The translations under genes were made by a program, and so were the position numbers. The notes under the pieces were generated by a model. It saw only the letters and a list, made by a program, of their open reading frames with translations, ran no database searches and was not told the origin of the DNA. 64,000 bases of DNA, from contig CAZREW010000005.1 of NCBI GenBank assembly GCA_964599375.1, forward strand, positions 124,001 through 188,000, given 5' to 3'. Below, piece after piece: positions 18,275 to 27,562 of the stretch (position 1 is the first letter of the stretch; each line of letters starts with the position of its first letter). Origin of the DNA: JAUWCL01 sp964599375 (GTDB lineage Bacteria; Krumholzibacteriota; Krumholzibacteriia; Krumholzibacteriales; Krumholzibacteriaceae).

Positions 18275-20101
18275 ATGAAAAACGGGCTCATCGCATATAC
18301 GATCCTGGCCCTGTCTCTCTGCGGCGGACCAGCTTCCGGCCGGCTCAAGGAGGAGGCCCCCGACTCGATCTCTTCGAAAAGCGCCGGGAAGGCCGACTCC
18401 CTCGAGGCGCAGAACAAGAGAAACGCACTGGGAAGGCTGCTCTCCGACCATCTCCTGGCGGCGAAGATCGACACCGCGCAGGTGGGACAGAGATCGGTGA
18501 GGAGCGAAGACCAGTACATGGCATACAAAGGCAGGTTCATCCGCAAGATAGAGATCTACCGGTACAACATCTTCAGCGACACCGAGGTCGGCTCGAAGAG
18601 CCCAGGCGGCAATCCGCTCATTAGGGCCATCGAATGGACGCACATCGATACAAGGCGCAGCAAGGTAGCCTCCTACCTCCTCTTCAGGAAGGGCGATCCG
18701 GTCGACCCCCAGGCCATTTCTGATTCAGAACGTATCCTGAGGGAGACTTCTTTCATCCATGAGGCGAACATCAGGCTGGTCCCTGTGGAGGGGAGCGCGG
18801 ATTCGGTCGACGTACAGGTTCTGACGAGAGACGTATGGTCGCTCGGGGTCAACGTGACCTTCATAACGAAGGACAAGTACAGGGCGAGACTCTTCGAGAA
18901 GAACTTCCTCGGATACGGCCATACGATCCGGTGGGAGACCGCCCTTGATTTCGACAGGGACAGGCTCGCTGATCATGCATTCTATTACGGGGCGACGAAC
19001 ATCTTCGGCACATTCATAGATGGAGAGGTGAGGATCGTCGATGCTGCCGCGTATAACCAGAACCGATGGCGCCTTAACCGCCCGTACATCTCGCCTAGGA
19101 TAAACTGGATAGGCGGAGCATCCTTAGATGGCATGGACGACTTCGACGAAAATCTCCTGAAGACAAGGAAATGGAATCGAGAAGACGCCTGGATAGGCCG
19201 GTCGATCCCCGTGGGGAAGAGAATCGCCGGGGGATCGGGCAGGATGAGGTTGATCCCGGCCGTCAGGGTGACAAGAACGGACTATCAGGTCCGGCCTCCC
19301 GTGGGACAGGACCTGAATCGCAGCTTTTACGACAGGACGGTATACCTCGGCAGCATCTCCCTGACCGAGAGAGCCTTCCAGAAGACGAGGCTTGTCTTCA
19401 GCTTCGGAAGGACTGAGGACATCCCTTACGGCTTTCTCGCATCCCTCACGGGCGGCGTGGGCGCTTCGGAGTTCTTCAACAGGCCGTATGCCGCCGTCGA
19501 CCTGGCGTATGCTGATTTTTTCGGAAGCTCCGCATATTACACGGTCAGATGCGCCGTCGGAAGCTATGCGAGGAACGACCGGCCCGAGGACGGGACTTTC
19601 AGCCTGAGGCTGGGTTCCTTTACGAGCCTGCTGCCAGGCTGGCACGCCGTCGCGAGGAATTTCTTCGTGATCGACTATATCTACGGCTTTAACAGGCTCC
19701 CCAGTGACGAGATAGCCCTCGATCAGCCCACTGGAGACCTAGCCGGCCTGTCGAGGACCGGCATCGAGGGGCACGAGCGGCTCATCCTGAAGTGGGAGGG
19801 CGTACTTTTCGCCGACTGGGACTGGTACGGGTTCCGGTTCGCTTCGTTCGGTTACGCCCAGGCAGGCCAGGCGGGCCCCGAGTGGGATTCCTTTGTCCAC
19901 GGCAAGTATTACTTCAGCCTCGGCGGCGGCTTCAGGGCGCATAACGAGAGGCTGATATTCGACGCTTACGAGATCCGGTTCATGTTTCATCCCGTAGTGC
20001 CGGAGGGAGCGGATACAAGCTGGCTGAAGTTCGAGGCTGTAAAGAATCTCAGCATACCCTTCCTCTCCCCTTCGGCGCCGAGAGTCGTCGCTTACGAATG
20101 A
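18275..20101 (+). CDS. POTRA-containing outer-membrane beta-barrel protein
   Basis: A 608-residue protein with a signal peptide. Residues about 85-190 look like one POTRA module (FIRKIEIYRYNIF, then YLLFRKGDPVD and ILRETSFIHEANIRLVPV). The remainder (about 200-608) alternates aromatic/hydrophobic and polar residues in amphipathic strands, as in BamA/Omp85-like barrels. It is shorter than BamA and has one POTRA rather than five, so it is not the essential BamA itself. The cargo or partner is unknown. Confidence 0.7.
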   Translation: MKNGLIAYTILALSLCGGPASGRLKEEAPDSISSKSAGKADSLEAQNKRNALGRLLSDHLLAAKIDTAQVGQRSVRSEDQYMAYKGRFIRKIEIYRYNIFSDTEVGSKSPGGNPLIRAIEWTHIDTRRSKVASYLLFRKGDPVDPQAISDSERILRETSFIHEANIRLVPVEGSADSVDVQVLTRDVWSLGVNVTFITKDKYRARLFEKNFLGYGHTIRWETALDFDRDRLADHAFYYGATNIFGTFIDGEVRIVDAAAYNQNRWRLNRPYISPRINWIGGASLDGMDDFDENLLKTRKWNREDAWIGRSIPVGKRIAGGSGRMRLIPAVRVTRTDYQVRPPVGQDLNRSFYDRTVYLGSISLTERAFQKTRLVFSFGRTEDIPYGFLASLTGGVGASEFFNRPYAAVDLAYADFFGSSAYYTVRCAVGSYARNDRPEDGTFSLRLGSFTSLLPGWHAVARNFFVIDYIYGFNRLPSDEIALDQPTGDLAGLSRTGIEGHERLILKWEGVLFADWDWYGFRFASFGYAQAGQAGPEWDSFVHGKYYFSLGGGFRAHNERLIFDAYEIRFMFHPVVPEGADTSWLKFEAVKNLSIPFLSPSAPRVVAYE

Positions 20102-20218
20102 CGCGCTGAAACAGGTGGATTTCGGGAGAGCTTTCGACTAATATTCTGCCTTGCCGGGGGCCGGCCGGTCAGTACCGGTTGCAGCCCCCATGTTATTATC
20201 ATCAGGAGAGCGACACGA

Positions 20219-21934
20219 ATGGACGAAAACAGGAATATAGCGCCCGGGGCGGAAGACGGCGGCGAAGATTCCCGCCCCACCGATTTCATCAGGGCGATAA
20301 TCGAGGAAGACATAAGTTCCGGCAAGCACGGCGGCAGGGTCCACACGAGGTTCCCGCCCGAGCCGAACGGATACCTTCATATAGGGCACGCAAAGTCGAT
20401 ATGTCTCAACTTCGGCATCGCCGAGCAGTATGGGGGTCTCTGCAACCTCAGGTTCGACGACACGAACCCGAGCAAGGAGGACGTGGAGTACGTCGACTCG
20501 ATAAGGGAAGACGTCCGCTGGCTCGGCTTCTCCTGGGACGACCGTGAGTATTACGCTTCCGACTACTTCGAGCAGCTCTACGAGTTCGCCATACAGCTGA
20601 TCAAGACGGGTAAGGCATTTGTCTGCGACCTGACGGCCGATGAGGTCCGGGAGACCCGCGGTACGCTCACTGAGCCCGGCAGGGAGAGCCCTTTCAGGGA
20701 CAGGAGCATCGAGGAGAACCTCGATCTGTTCACGCGCATGCGCGCGGGCGAGTTCGAGGACGGCTCCCGGACGCTGCGCGCGAAGATAGACATGGCCTCG
20801 GGAAACATCAACATGCGCGACCCGGTCATGTACCGCATCCTTCGCGCCACTCACCACCGCACGGGAGACAAGTGGTGCATCTACCCGATGTACGACTGGG
20901 CCCACGGCTGCAGCGACTCGATCGAGAAGATCACCTACTCGATATGCACCCTCGAGTTCGAGGCTCACCGCCCCCTCTACGACTGGTACCTGCGCGAGCT
21001 GGGGATATTCCCGTCGCGCCAGATAGAGTTCGCCCGGCTCAACCTCACTTACACGATCATGAGCAAGCGCAAGCTCCTGATGCTCGTCGAGCAGGGCAAA
21101 GTCAGCGGATGGAATGACCCGCTGATGCCGACGATCTCGGGGCTTCGCCGCCGCGGCTATACGCCAGAGTCGATAAGGAACTTCGCCGCCACGATAGGAG
21201 TCGCGAAGAAGGACAACAGGGTCTCCATAGACCTTCTCGACCACTGCCTCCGCGAGGACCTCAACATGAGAGCCCCGCGGTTCATGGGTGTGCTCGCCCC
21301 CCTTAAGGTAGTGATCGAGAACTATCCGGAGGACGGGGAAGAGGAACTCGAGGCGGTCAACAACCCGGAGGACGGATCGATGGGCACCAGGAAGCTTCCC
21401 TTCTCCCGGGAGATATGGATCGAGCGCGACGATTTCATGGAGGATCCCCCGAAGAAGTTCTTCCGCCTCTCGCCCGGACGCGAGGTGAGGCTCAAGCACG
21501 CCTATTTCATCAGGTGCACACGGGTAGTCAAGGACGAAAAGGGCGAGGTCACGGAGCTTCGCTGCACGTACGATCCGGAGACCAGGGGGGGCGACGCCCC
21601 CGACGGAAGGAAGGTCAGGGGGACGCTGCACTGGGTCTCCGTCCGCCACGCTGCGGACGCGACCGTCAGACTCTACGGCCGTCTCTTCACGAAGGAAAAT
21701 CCCGACGACGCAGGAGAAGGCGAGACGTTCATGGACTATGTCGACCCCGGCGCACTCGAGGAGCTCAGGCACTGCAAGGTCGAGCCTTCGCTCATGGAGT
21801 CGACCCCCGGCAGGCACTTCCAGTTTCTAAGGCACGGTTATTTCTGCGAGGATGTCGATTCCTCGGCAGACGCGCTTATCTTCAACCGCACCGTCCCGCT
21901 GCGGGACAGCTGGACGAAGATAATGAACAGATAG
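20219..21934 (+). CDS. glnS: Glutaminyl-tRNA synthetase
   Basis: Attaches glutamine to tRNA-Gln (class I synthetase). It has 571 residues. The HIGH motif lies at 54-57 in PEPNGYLHIGHAKS and the KMSKS-like loop is MSKRK at 281-285. The C-terminal anticodon-binding beta-barrels include GTLHWVS. The ribosome site is GGAG. The leader 20140-20190 holds a GGGGGC...GCCCCC inverted repeat of unknown role. Presence of GlnRS implies direct glutaminylation rather than sole reliance on GatCAB. Confidence 0.96.
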   Translation: MDENRNIAPGAEDGGEDSRPTDFIRAIIEEDISSGKHGGRVHTRFPPEPNGYLHIGHAKSICLNFGIAEQYGGLCNLRFDDTNPSKEDVEYVDSIREDVRWLGFSWDDREYYASDYFEQLYEFAIQLIKTGKAFVCDLTADEVRETRGTLTEPGRESPFRDRSIEENLDLFTRMRAGEFEDGSRTLRAKIDMASGNINMRDPVMYRILRATHHRTGDKWCIYPMYDWAHGCSDSIEKITYSICTLEFEAHRPLYDWYLRELGIFPSRQIEFARLNLTYTIMSKRKLLMLVEQGKVSGWNDPLMPTISGLRRRGYTPESIRNFAATIGVAKKDNRVSIDLLDHCLREDLNMRAPRFMGVLAPLKVVIENYPEDGEEELEAVNNPEDGSMGTRKLPFSREIWIERDDFMEDPPKKFFRLSPGREVRLKHAYFIRCTRVVKDEKGEVTELRCTYDPETRGGDAPDGRKVRGTLHWVSVRHAADATVRLYGRLFTKENPDDAGEGETFMDYVDPGALEELRHCKVEPSLMESTPGRHFQFLRHGYFCEDVDSSADALIFNRTVPLRDSWTKIMNR

Positions 21935-21957
21935 GAACAGGACAGAGAGGTGAGATC

Positions 21958-22047
21958 ATGGGTAAGGAAAGGAACACCAAAAAAGAGGCAAAGAAGAAGC
22001 CCGTCAAGTCCCTTAAGGAGAAAAGAAGAGAGAAGAAGGCCAAGTAG
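21958..22047 (+). CDS. Tiny lysine-rich protein downstream of glnS
   Basis: A 29-codon frame beginning MGKERNTKKEAKKKP and ending KKAK, over half Lys/Arg/Glu. A GAGAGG site lies at the right distance and it starts 23 bases after glnS, on the same transcript. It is too short for family assignment. It may be a nucleic-acid-binding or ribosome-associated micro-protein, or may not be expressed. Confidence 0.45.
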   Translation: MGKERNTKKEAKKKPVKSLKEKRREKKAK

Positions 22048-22072
22048 CCTTGGCCCGGGACTTCAGGCGGAG

Positions 22073-23926
22073 CTAGATCGGGGACCGGCCGCTACCGGCC
22101 GATGAATCGGGCCGGAGGGTCTTTCTGGTCATTGCTGAAAGGATAGTCTTCTTCATCCGGACCGATTTCGGCGTGATCTCGACCATCTCGTCGTCGCGGA
22201 TGAAGTTGAGGGCTCTTTCTATCGTTATCGGCCTGACCGGAGTCAGGACTACAGCATCGTCTTTTCCTGCCGCCCTCATATTCGACAGCTTCTTCTCTTT
22301 CGTAGGGTTTACGTTGATGTCGCTGTCCCGGTTGTGCTCTCCCACGATCATCCCTTCGTACCCCGGATCTCCAGGCCTGACGAACAGCCGCCCGCGGGCC
22401 TCGAGGTTGAAGAGCGCGTAGGCTACGGCTTTCCCCGGCCTGTCGGCGACTATCGAACCTGTCACGCGTTTGTTGAAATCTCCCCTGAACTCCTCGTATC
22501 CGGCGAAATACGAGTTCATGACCCCGGTCCCCTTCGTGTCGGTCAGAAACTCGTCCCGATATCCTATCAGCGCCCTTGAAGGGGCCGAGAACTCTGCCCT
22601 GGCCCGCCCGCTGTCATCGTGGACAAGGCCCATCATCCTGGCCTTGCGTTGAGCGAGCTTTTCTGTGACGACACCGAGAAATTCCTCCTCACAGTCGACA
22701 AAAAGACGCTCGATCGGCTCGAGCTTCTTGCCGTTCTCATATCTGTATATCACGTGAGGACGGCCCACGCAGAACTCGAAGCCTTCCCTTCTCATCGTCT
22801 CTATCAGGATGGCCATCTGGAACTCTCCTCGTCCTTTCACGATGAAACTGTCCCTTTCGCGGTCTTCCTCCATTCGGATCGCGACGTTCATCAGAGTCTC
22901 CTTGAACAGGCGCTCGCGTATCTTGGTCGACTGGACGAAACGCCCTTCCTGTCCGCTGAAGGGAGAATCGTTGATCGTGAACCGCATTGAGATGGTAGGT
23001 TCGTCGACGGTAATGCGCGGCAGGGCCTTGGGGTGCTCCCTCGTGCAGATAGTGTCGCCGATCTTGACGTCATCGATCCCCGCGAGGACCGCGATGTCCC
23101 CAGCGCTGACCGACTCGGCCGGCCTGTAAGAGAGCCCCTCATACTTCTGCAGCTTCGTCACCTTCAGGGGGATCTGCTTGCCGTCCCTGTCGATGCAGAC
23201 AAGCAGCCTGTTCGAGCTTACCGTGCCGTTGATGATCTTTCCTACAGCGAGCCTGCCGAGGTAGTCGGAGTATCCGAGATCAGAGACGAGCATCTGGAAC
23301 GGCTCGTCAGGGTCGTAGACCGGGGGCGGGATCTCGTCGACGATCGCGTCGAGCAGCTGGTGGATATTGTCCGTCTCCTCATTCAGCTTTCTCTTGGCTA
23401 TCCCGTCGCGGCCGGCCGCGTAGAGGACAGGGAAGTCGATCTGATCGTCCCCGGCGCCGAGGTCTATGAACAGGTCATAGACCGCTTCGAGCACCCGGCT
23501 TACCTGCGCGTCCTTCCGGTCGATCTTGTTTATCACGACGATGACCTTCAGCCCTTTCTCGAGCGTCTTTTTCAGCACGAAGCGAGTCTGGGGCAGAGGC
23601 CCCTCCGAAGCATCGACGAGAAGGATCGCGCCGTCGGCCATCGACAGGGCTCTCTCGACCTCGGCACCGAAATCGGAATGACCCGGCGTATCGATGATGT
23701 TGATCTTGACCCCTCTCCATGAGACGGAGCAGTTCTTCGCGGCAATCGTGATCCCGCGCTCACGCTCGAGGTCCAGGCTGTCCATTATCCGCTCGTCGAC
23801 GACCTGCCCGGCGCGCAGAAGCCCGCTCTGCCTGAACATGGCGTCCACAAGCGTGGTCTTGCCGTGATCGACGTGCGCGATTATGGCGATATTCCTGATT
23901 TCCCTGTTCTCGGCCGTTCTGCCCAT
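22073..23926 (-). CDS. typA: Ribosome-associated GTPase BipA/TypA
   Basis: Translational GTPase that aids 50S assembly, notably in cold or stress. It has 617 residues. P-loop AHVDHGKTT, switch DTPGHSDF and NKID are all present, followed by EF-G-like domains II, III and V and the BipA-specific C-terminal domain (GTGVMNSYF..Y, RPGKAVAYALF). It is convergent with glnS, with about 25 bases between this gene's stop and the small lysine-rich gene. Only BipA lacks EF-G domain IV in this way, so the call is firm. Confidence 0.96.
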   Translation of the reverse strand: MGRTAENREIRNIAIIAHVDHGKTTLVDAMFRQSGLLRAGQVVDERIMDSLDLERERGITIAAKNCSVSWRGVKINIIDTPGHSDFGAEVERALSMADGAILLVDASEGPLPQTRFVLKKTLEKGLKVIVVINKIDRKDAQVSRVLEAVYDLFIDLGAGDDQIDFPVLYAAGRDGIAKRKLNEETDNIHQLLDAIVDEIPPPVYDPDEPFQMLVSDLGYSDYLGRLAVGKIINGTVSSNRLLVCIDRDGKQIPLKVTKLQKYEGLSYRPAESVSAGDIAVLAGIDDVKIGDTICTREHPKALPRITVDEPTISMRFTINDSPFSGQEGRFVQSTKIRERLFKETLMNVAIRMEEDRERDSFIVKGRGEFQMAILIETMRREGFEFCVGRPHVIYRYENGKKLEPIERLFVDCEEEFLGVVTEKLAQRKARMMGLVHDDSGRARAEFSAPSRALIGYRDEFLTDTKGTGVMNSYFAGYEEFRGDFNKRVTGSIVADRPGKAVAYALFNLEARGRLFVRPGDPGYEGMIVGEHNRDSDINVNPTKEKKLSNMRAAGKDDAVVLTPVRPITIERALNFIRDDEMVEITPKSVRMKKTILSAMTRKTLRPDSSAGSGRSPI

Positions 23927-24028
23927 ATGCTGCTCCTGATACTTTCAGCTCCCTAGCGGGCTTTGCCCGGGTGAATCTTCAGTTTCATTTACCGGGGAGC
24001 GGTTCGGCTGGAGGTCCGTGCTTGCCGA

Positions 24029-24056
24029 AAGATAAGAGGAAAGCGGCGTTTGTCAA
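24029..24056 (-). promoter_or_regulatory. Putative promoter of typA
   Basis: On the minus strand, TTGACA (24051-24056), a 16-base spacer and TATCTT (24029-24034), about 100 bases upstream of the typA start. The opposite half of the 23927-24192 interval is A/T-rich and probably contains the promoter of the EIIA gene, but no convincing -10/-35 pair was found. Confidence 0.5.
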
Positions 24057-24192
24057 CAGATAACGTGGTTTTTGACTTTAAGGCTGTATTTTCCATCATA
24101 TCTTGGTTATATTTTTCACTCTCGACTGTCCTGGCAGCCGTCGATGGAGCTGCCGCCACTTCTGACTGAGCATATCAGCCAAAAGGACGATA

Positions 24193-24666
24193 ATGACGAA
24201 CGGGGATGGCATGAGACTTTCGGATTACCTTACCAGGGATCGCACCATGATCCTCAAGGGCGACACAAAATCCGCCGTGCTCGATGAATTGATCGGCGCC
24301 CTGGCGGGCTACATCGAAGGTGTCTCGAGAAAACAGCTCACCGACGCGGTCAACAAGAGAGAAGCCCTGATGAGTACCGGGATCGGCCTGGGGATCGCGG
24401 TGCCCCACGTGCGCATGGAAGGCGTCAGCGATGCTTTCGTCACAGTCGGGATCAGCCGGGAGGGCATACACGACTTCGAAAGCATGGATGAACAGCCGGT
24501 CAGGATCATCGTACTCATCGTCGCCCCTCACGACCGCCATGACCTCTATATCAAGCTCCTGGCGACGGTCGTCAGTCTTCTGAAGGAATCATCCCTCCGT
24601 TCCAGGATAACCGCGGCTGAGACACCCGAAGAGATATATACGGCCCTTACCGGGGACAGGACATGA
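24193..24666 (+). CDS. PTS EIIA (fructose/nitrogen type) domain protein
   Basis: A 157-residue stand-alone EIIA domain of the PtsN/FruA fold. The phosphorylatable histidine is His72 in GIAVPHVRM. AAAGGA precedes the ATG at 24193; an in-frame ATG at 24211 is an alternative. Its stop overlaps the start of the antiporter gene (ATGA), so the two are translated together. In PtsN systems, EIIA regulates potassium and other cation transporters by phosphorylation state; control of the downstream antiporter is the natural inference. Confidence 0.88.
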   Translation: MTNGDGMRLSDYLTRDRTMILKGDTKSAVLDELIGALAGYIEGVSRKQLTDAVNKREALMSTGIGLGIAVPHVRMEGVSDAFVTVGISREGIHDFESMDEQPVRIIVLIVAPHDRHDLYIKLLATVVSLLKESSLRSRITAAETPEEIYTALTGDRT

Positions 24667-26351
24667 CGGGTATTATCAACCTCGATTCCGCGCAGGGACA
24701 TCTGTCCGCGATGATAGTGATCGGCCTTGCGGTCTTTTTCGGCACGATCGGCGGCAGGATATTCGAGCGGCTCCGTATCCCGCAGGTCGTAGGGAATATC
24801 TTCATCGGCCTGCTGCTGGGCCAGAGCGTACTGGGCCTTATAAGCAGGGATACGATCCGTAGCCTCGAATCATTCAGCCTGTTTGCCCTGAGTGTCATCG
24901 GATTCCTCATCGGAGGAGAACTGCACCGGGATGTTTTCAGGAAACACGGCCGCAGGTTTCTGACCATAGTCCTTGCCGAAGGCCTCGGAGCGTTCATCGT
25001 GGTCGGACTGCTGGTCAGCTGGGCCACATGGATGATAACGGGGAACCTCGCGACCTCGATCGCCCTGGGGTCAGTCCTTGGAGCCATTTCGTCGGCTACC
25101 GCTCCGGCAGCGACAGTCAACGTTCTCTGGGAATACAAGGCGGGTGGCCCCCTCACGACCACAGTATTCGCGATCGTGGCGATGGATGACGCTCTGGCCC
25201 TGATCCTTTTCAGCTTCACGGCCGCGGCGGCGACGATGCTGACAGGTCACGGCACGATAGGGATAATGGCCTCCCTCGGGCATGTGGGCTGGGAGCTTGC
25301 CGGCGGGATGATGCTCGGGACGGTCATAGGCTATCTGCTTAACCTTCTGCTGCGCCGGGCGCAGGACAGGGACAGTTCGCTTGCCTTTATTATAGGGGCC
25401 CTCGCCCTGTCCACCGGGATCGGGAAGCTGATAGGGGTGGACACGATCCTCGCATCAATGGCCCTCGGTTTCACGATAGTGAATCTAGCTCCACGCCGCA
25501 GCGACAAGGCGTTCAAGATCGTGGAGGAATTCGCTCCTCCCATCTTCGTACTCTTCTTTGTCTCGGTCGGAGCTCAGCTCAACGTCGGCGGAATGGCCGG
25601 ATGGATGTGGATCATCGCGTTCGTATACGTGATAGCGCGTACAATAGGCAAATTCCTCGGAGCGGACATCGGCTCGAGGCTGGCTAAAGCGCCGGAGTCG
25701 GTGCGTAAATATCTTGGCCTCTGTCTTTTCAGCCAGGCCGGAGTGGCCGTCGGGCTTTCGATCTCGGCAAGCCACCGCTTCAGCGGCGATCTCGGGATGG
25801 CGATCATAATGATAATAGCCCTCACTACATTCATAGCGCAGATCGTCGGCCCGCCGAGCGTCAAGCATGCCCTCAAGAAGGCAGGAGAGGTCGGGATGCG
25901 GATCACCGAGGAGGACCTTATCGCATCGTACCGGGTCGCCGATATGGTCAACAGGTCCACGAAGAATTTCCCGCCCGACACGCCTCTCGAAACGGTTCTC
26001 AGCCATATCGCCGAGACGGACGAACTGGCCTACCCGGTGGTCGACGACACCGGGAAACTCCTTGGCGTAGTATCGCTCAATGAACTCAGGCGCAGCTTCA
26101 TGTCCAGGGAACTGAACAAGTTCCTCGTCGTCTATGACATGATGGAGCCACCCACATCCTTCGTCACAGAGGACACTCCTCTCACGCAGGCTGTCTCGCT
26201 GATGAAAAGGCTCGAGGTAGACTTTCTTCCCGTCGTCTCGGCGCAGGATAGAAACAGGCTGGTGGGGATGCTCGAGCAGCAGAAGATCCGCCAGGCCATC
26301 TCCCGTGAGATCACCAGACGGACCCGGGTCGCCGAGGGAGAGACTGCCTGA
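24663..26351 (+). CDS. CPA2-type cation/proton antiporter with CBS domains
   Basis: A 562-residue inner-membrane protein. Residues about 12-405 form 12 or so hydrophobic helices of the KefB/NapA-type Na+/H+ exchanger family (GNIFIGLLLGQSVLGL, GAISSATAPAATVNVL). The cytoplasmic tail (about 425-550) holds two CBS modules, usually nucleotide-sensing. There is no KTN/TrkA-N domain as in KefB. Fusion-like partnership with an EIIA domain suggests allosteric control by the PTS and adenine nucleotides. Confidence 0.9.
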   Translation: MTGIINLDSAQGHLSAMIVIGLAVFFGTIGGRIFERLRIPQVVGNIFIGLLLGQSVLGLISRDTIRSLESFSLFALSVIGFLIGGELHRDVFRKHGRRFLTIVLAEGLGAFIVVGLLVSWATWMITGNLATSIALGSVLGAISSATAPAATVNVLWEYKAGGPLTTTVFAIVAMDDALALILFSFTAAAATMLTGHGTIGIMASLGHVGWELAGGMMLGTVIGYLLNLLLRRAQDRDSSLAFIIGALALSTGIGKLIGVDTILASMALGFTIVNLAPRRSDKAFKIVEEFAPPIFVLFFVSVGAQLNVGGMAGWMWIIAFVYVIARTIGKFLGADIGSRLAKAPESVRKYLGLCLFSQAGVAVGLSISASHRFSGDLGMAIIMIIALTTFIAQIVGPPSVKHALKKAGEVGMRITEEDLIASYRVADMVNRSTKNFPPDTPLETVLSHIAETDELAYPVVDDTGKLLGVVSLNELRRSFMSRELNKFLVVYDMMEPPTSFVTEDTPLTQAVSLMKRLEVDFLPVVSAQDRNRLVGMLEQQKIRQAISREITRRTRVAEGETA

Positions 26352-26491
26352 TCGTGCGCGGCGTCCTGGCGACCATCTGAACCCTTCCTTTTCCAACAGG
26401 TTACACCTGGACATTTCCTGCAACTTTTACGATGCATGACCGTATTCCCTTCTGTGTACAGGAAATTCAGTCACGAGGGAGAGAGATAATA

Positions 26492-27562
26492 ATGAAAAGA
26501 CGGAAAAGCCTCCTGCCGGCGTTCATCGTGATGACCGTCCTGGCGGTGGCTTCATACGGATGTGGAGGTAAATCCCAATCGAAGGAGGGCGGCGAGAAGG
26601 CAAAGGAGCCGGTAGTGCCGGTGGAGGTCGCCGCGGTGAGCTCGGGCGATATATCCGCGTACTTCACGGGGACAGCGACGGTCGAGGCCGAGCAGGAGAC
26701 GGGAGTCGTAGCCAAGGTGAGCGGGGTCGTCGAGGAGCTCTTCGTCGAAGAGGGCGACTTCGTCAAGGCAGGGGCCGTCCTGGCCAAGCTCGACGACGAG
26801 ATGATCGCCGTCCAGCTCGAGCAGGCCAAGGCCGACCTGAGAAAGCAGGAAAACAACTTCGAGCGCAACAGGGACCTCCACGAAAAGCAGCTTGTCAGCA
26901 CCGAGGTATTCCAGCAGGTCCAGTTCGAGTACGAGCGCCAGAAAGCCGCGTACGATCTGGCCGAACTGAGCCTGAAATACACTTCCATAAAGACGCCTAT
27001 CAGCGGCGTCGTCTCGCAGAGGAACGTCAAGGTCGGCAACATGGTCCTGCAGAACCAGGACATCTTCAGGGTCAGCGGCCTCAATCCGCTTATAGCCGTC
27101 CTTCATGTGCCGGAGAAGCAGCTCGAGAGGATGAGGCCCGGCCAGAGGGCGATCCTCCACATAGACGCTCTCGGTGGAGCCGACTACGAGGGCTACATCA
27201 AGCGCATCAGCCCGATCGTCGACGCCGGGACCGGCACGGTCAAGGTGACCGTCGAGGTCAAGGACCCGACCGGCCGGGTCAGGCCCGGGATGTTCGCCAG
27301 GATCAAGGTCGTATACGACGTCCATACCGGGACCACCCTGGCTCCGAAGGACGCGATCATAGCGGAGGACCGCGAGTCCGCCGTATTCGTCGTGCAGGAC
27401 AGCACGGCCTATAAGAGAAGCGTCGTCCTCGGGTACACGAACACGACACATGTCGAGATACTCGAAGGGCTTATGCCCGGCGACACGATCGTCACGACTG
27501 GAAAGGGGAGCCTCAAGGACAGCACTAAGGTCGAAATCGTCAGTTCGGGCGGGAATAAATGA
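26492..27562 (+). CDS. RND efflux periplasmic adaptor lipoprotein
   Basis: Membrane-fusion protein linking an RND pump to an outer-membrane channel. The ATG at 26492 is preferred over one 60 bases earlier: it follows GAGGGAGAGAG and yields a lipoprotein signal with Cys24. The 356 residues include the biotinyl-lipoyl-like segments (VVAKVSGVVEELFVEEGDFV and TPISGVVSQRNVKVGNMV) flanking a short alpha-hairpin (about 110-165), then beta-barrel and membrane-proximal domains. Its stop overlaps the first pump gene (ATGA). Confidence 0.93.
   Translation: MKRRKSLLPAFIVMTVLAVASYGCGGKSQSKEGGEKAKEPVVPVEVAAVSSGDISAYFTGTATVEAEQETGVVAKVSGVVEELFVEEGDFVKAGAVLAKLDDEMIAVQLEQAKADLRKQENNFERNRDLHEKQLVSTEVFQQVQFEYERQKAAYDLAELSLKYTSIKTPISGVVSQRNVKVGNMVLQNQDIFRVSGLNPLIAVLHVPEKQLERMRPGQRAILHIDALGGADYEGYIKRISPIVDAGTGTVKVTVEVKDPTGRVRPGMFARIKVVYDVHTGTTLAPKDAIIAEDRESAVFVVQDSTAYKRSVVLGYTNTTHVEILEGLMPGDTIVTTGKGSLKDSTKVEIVSSGGNK

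Noticed and set aside
20138..21817. 559-codon open frame antisense to glnS
   Set aside because: Shadow of glnS; same reasoning.
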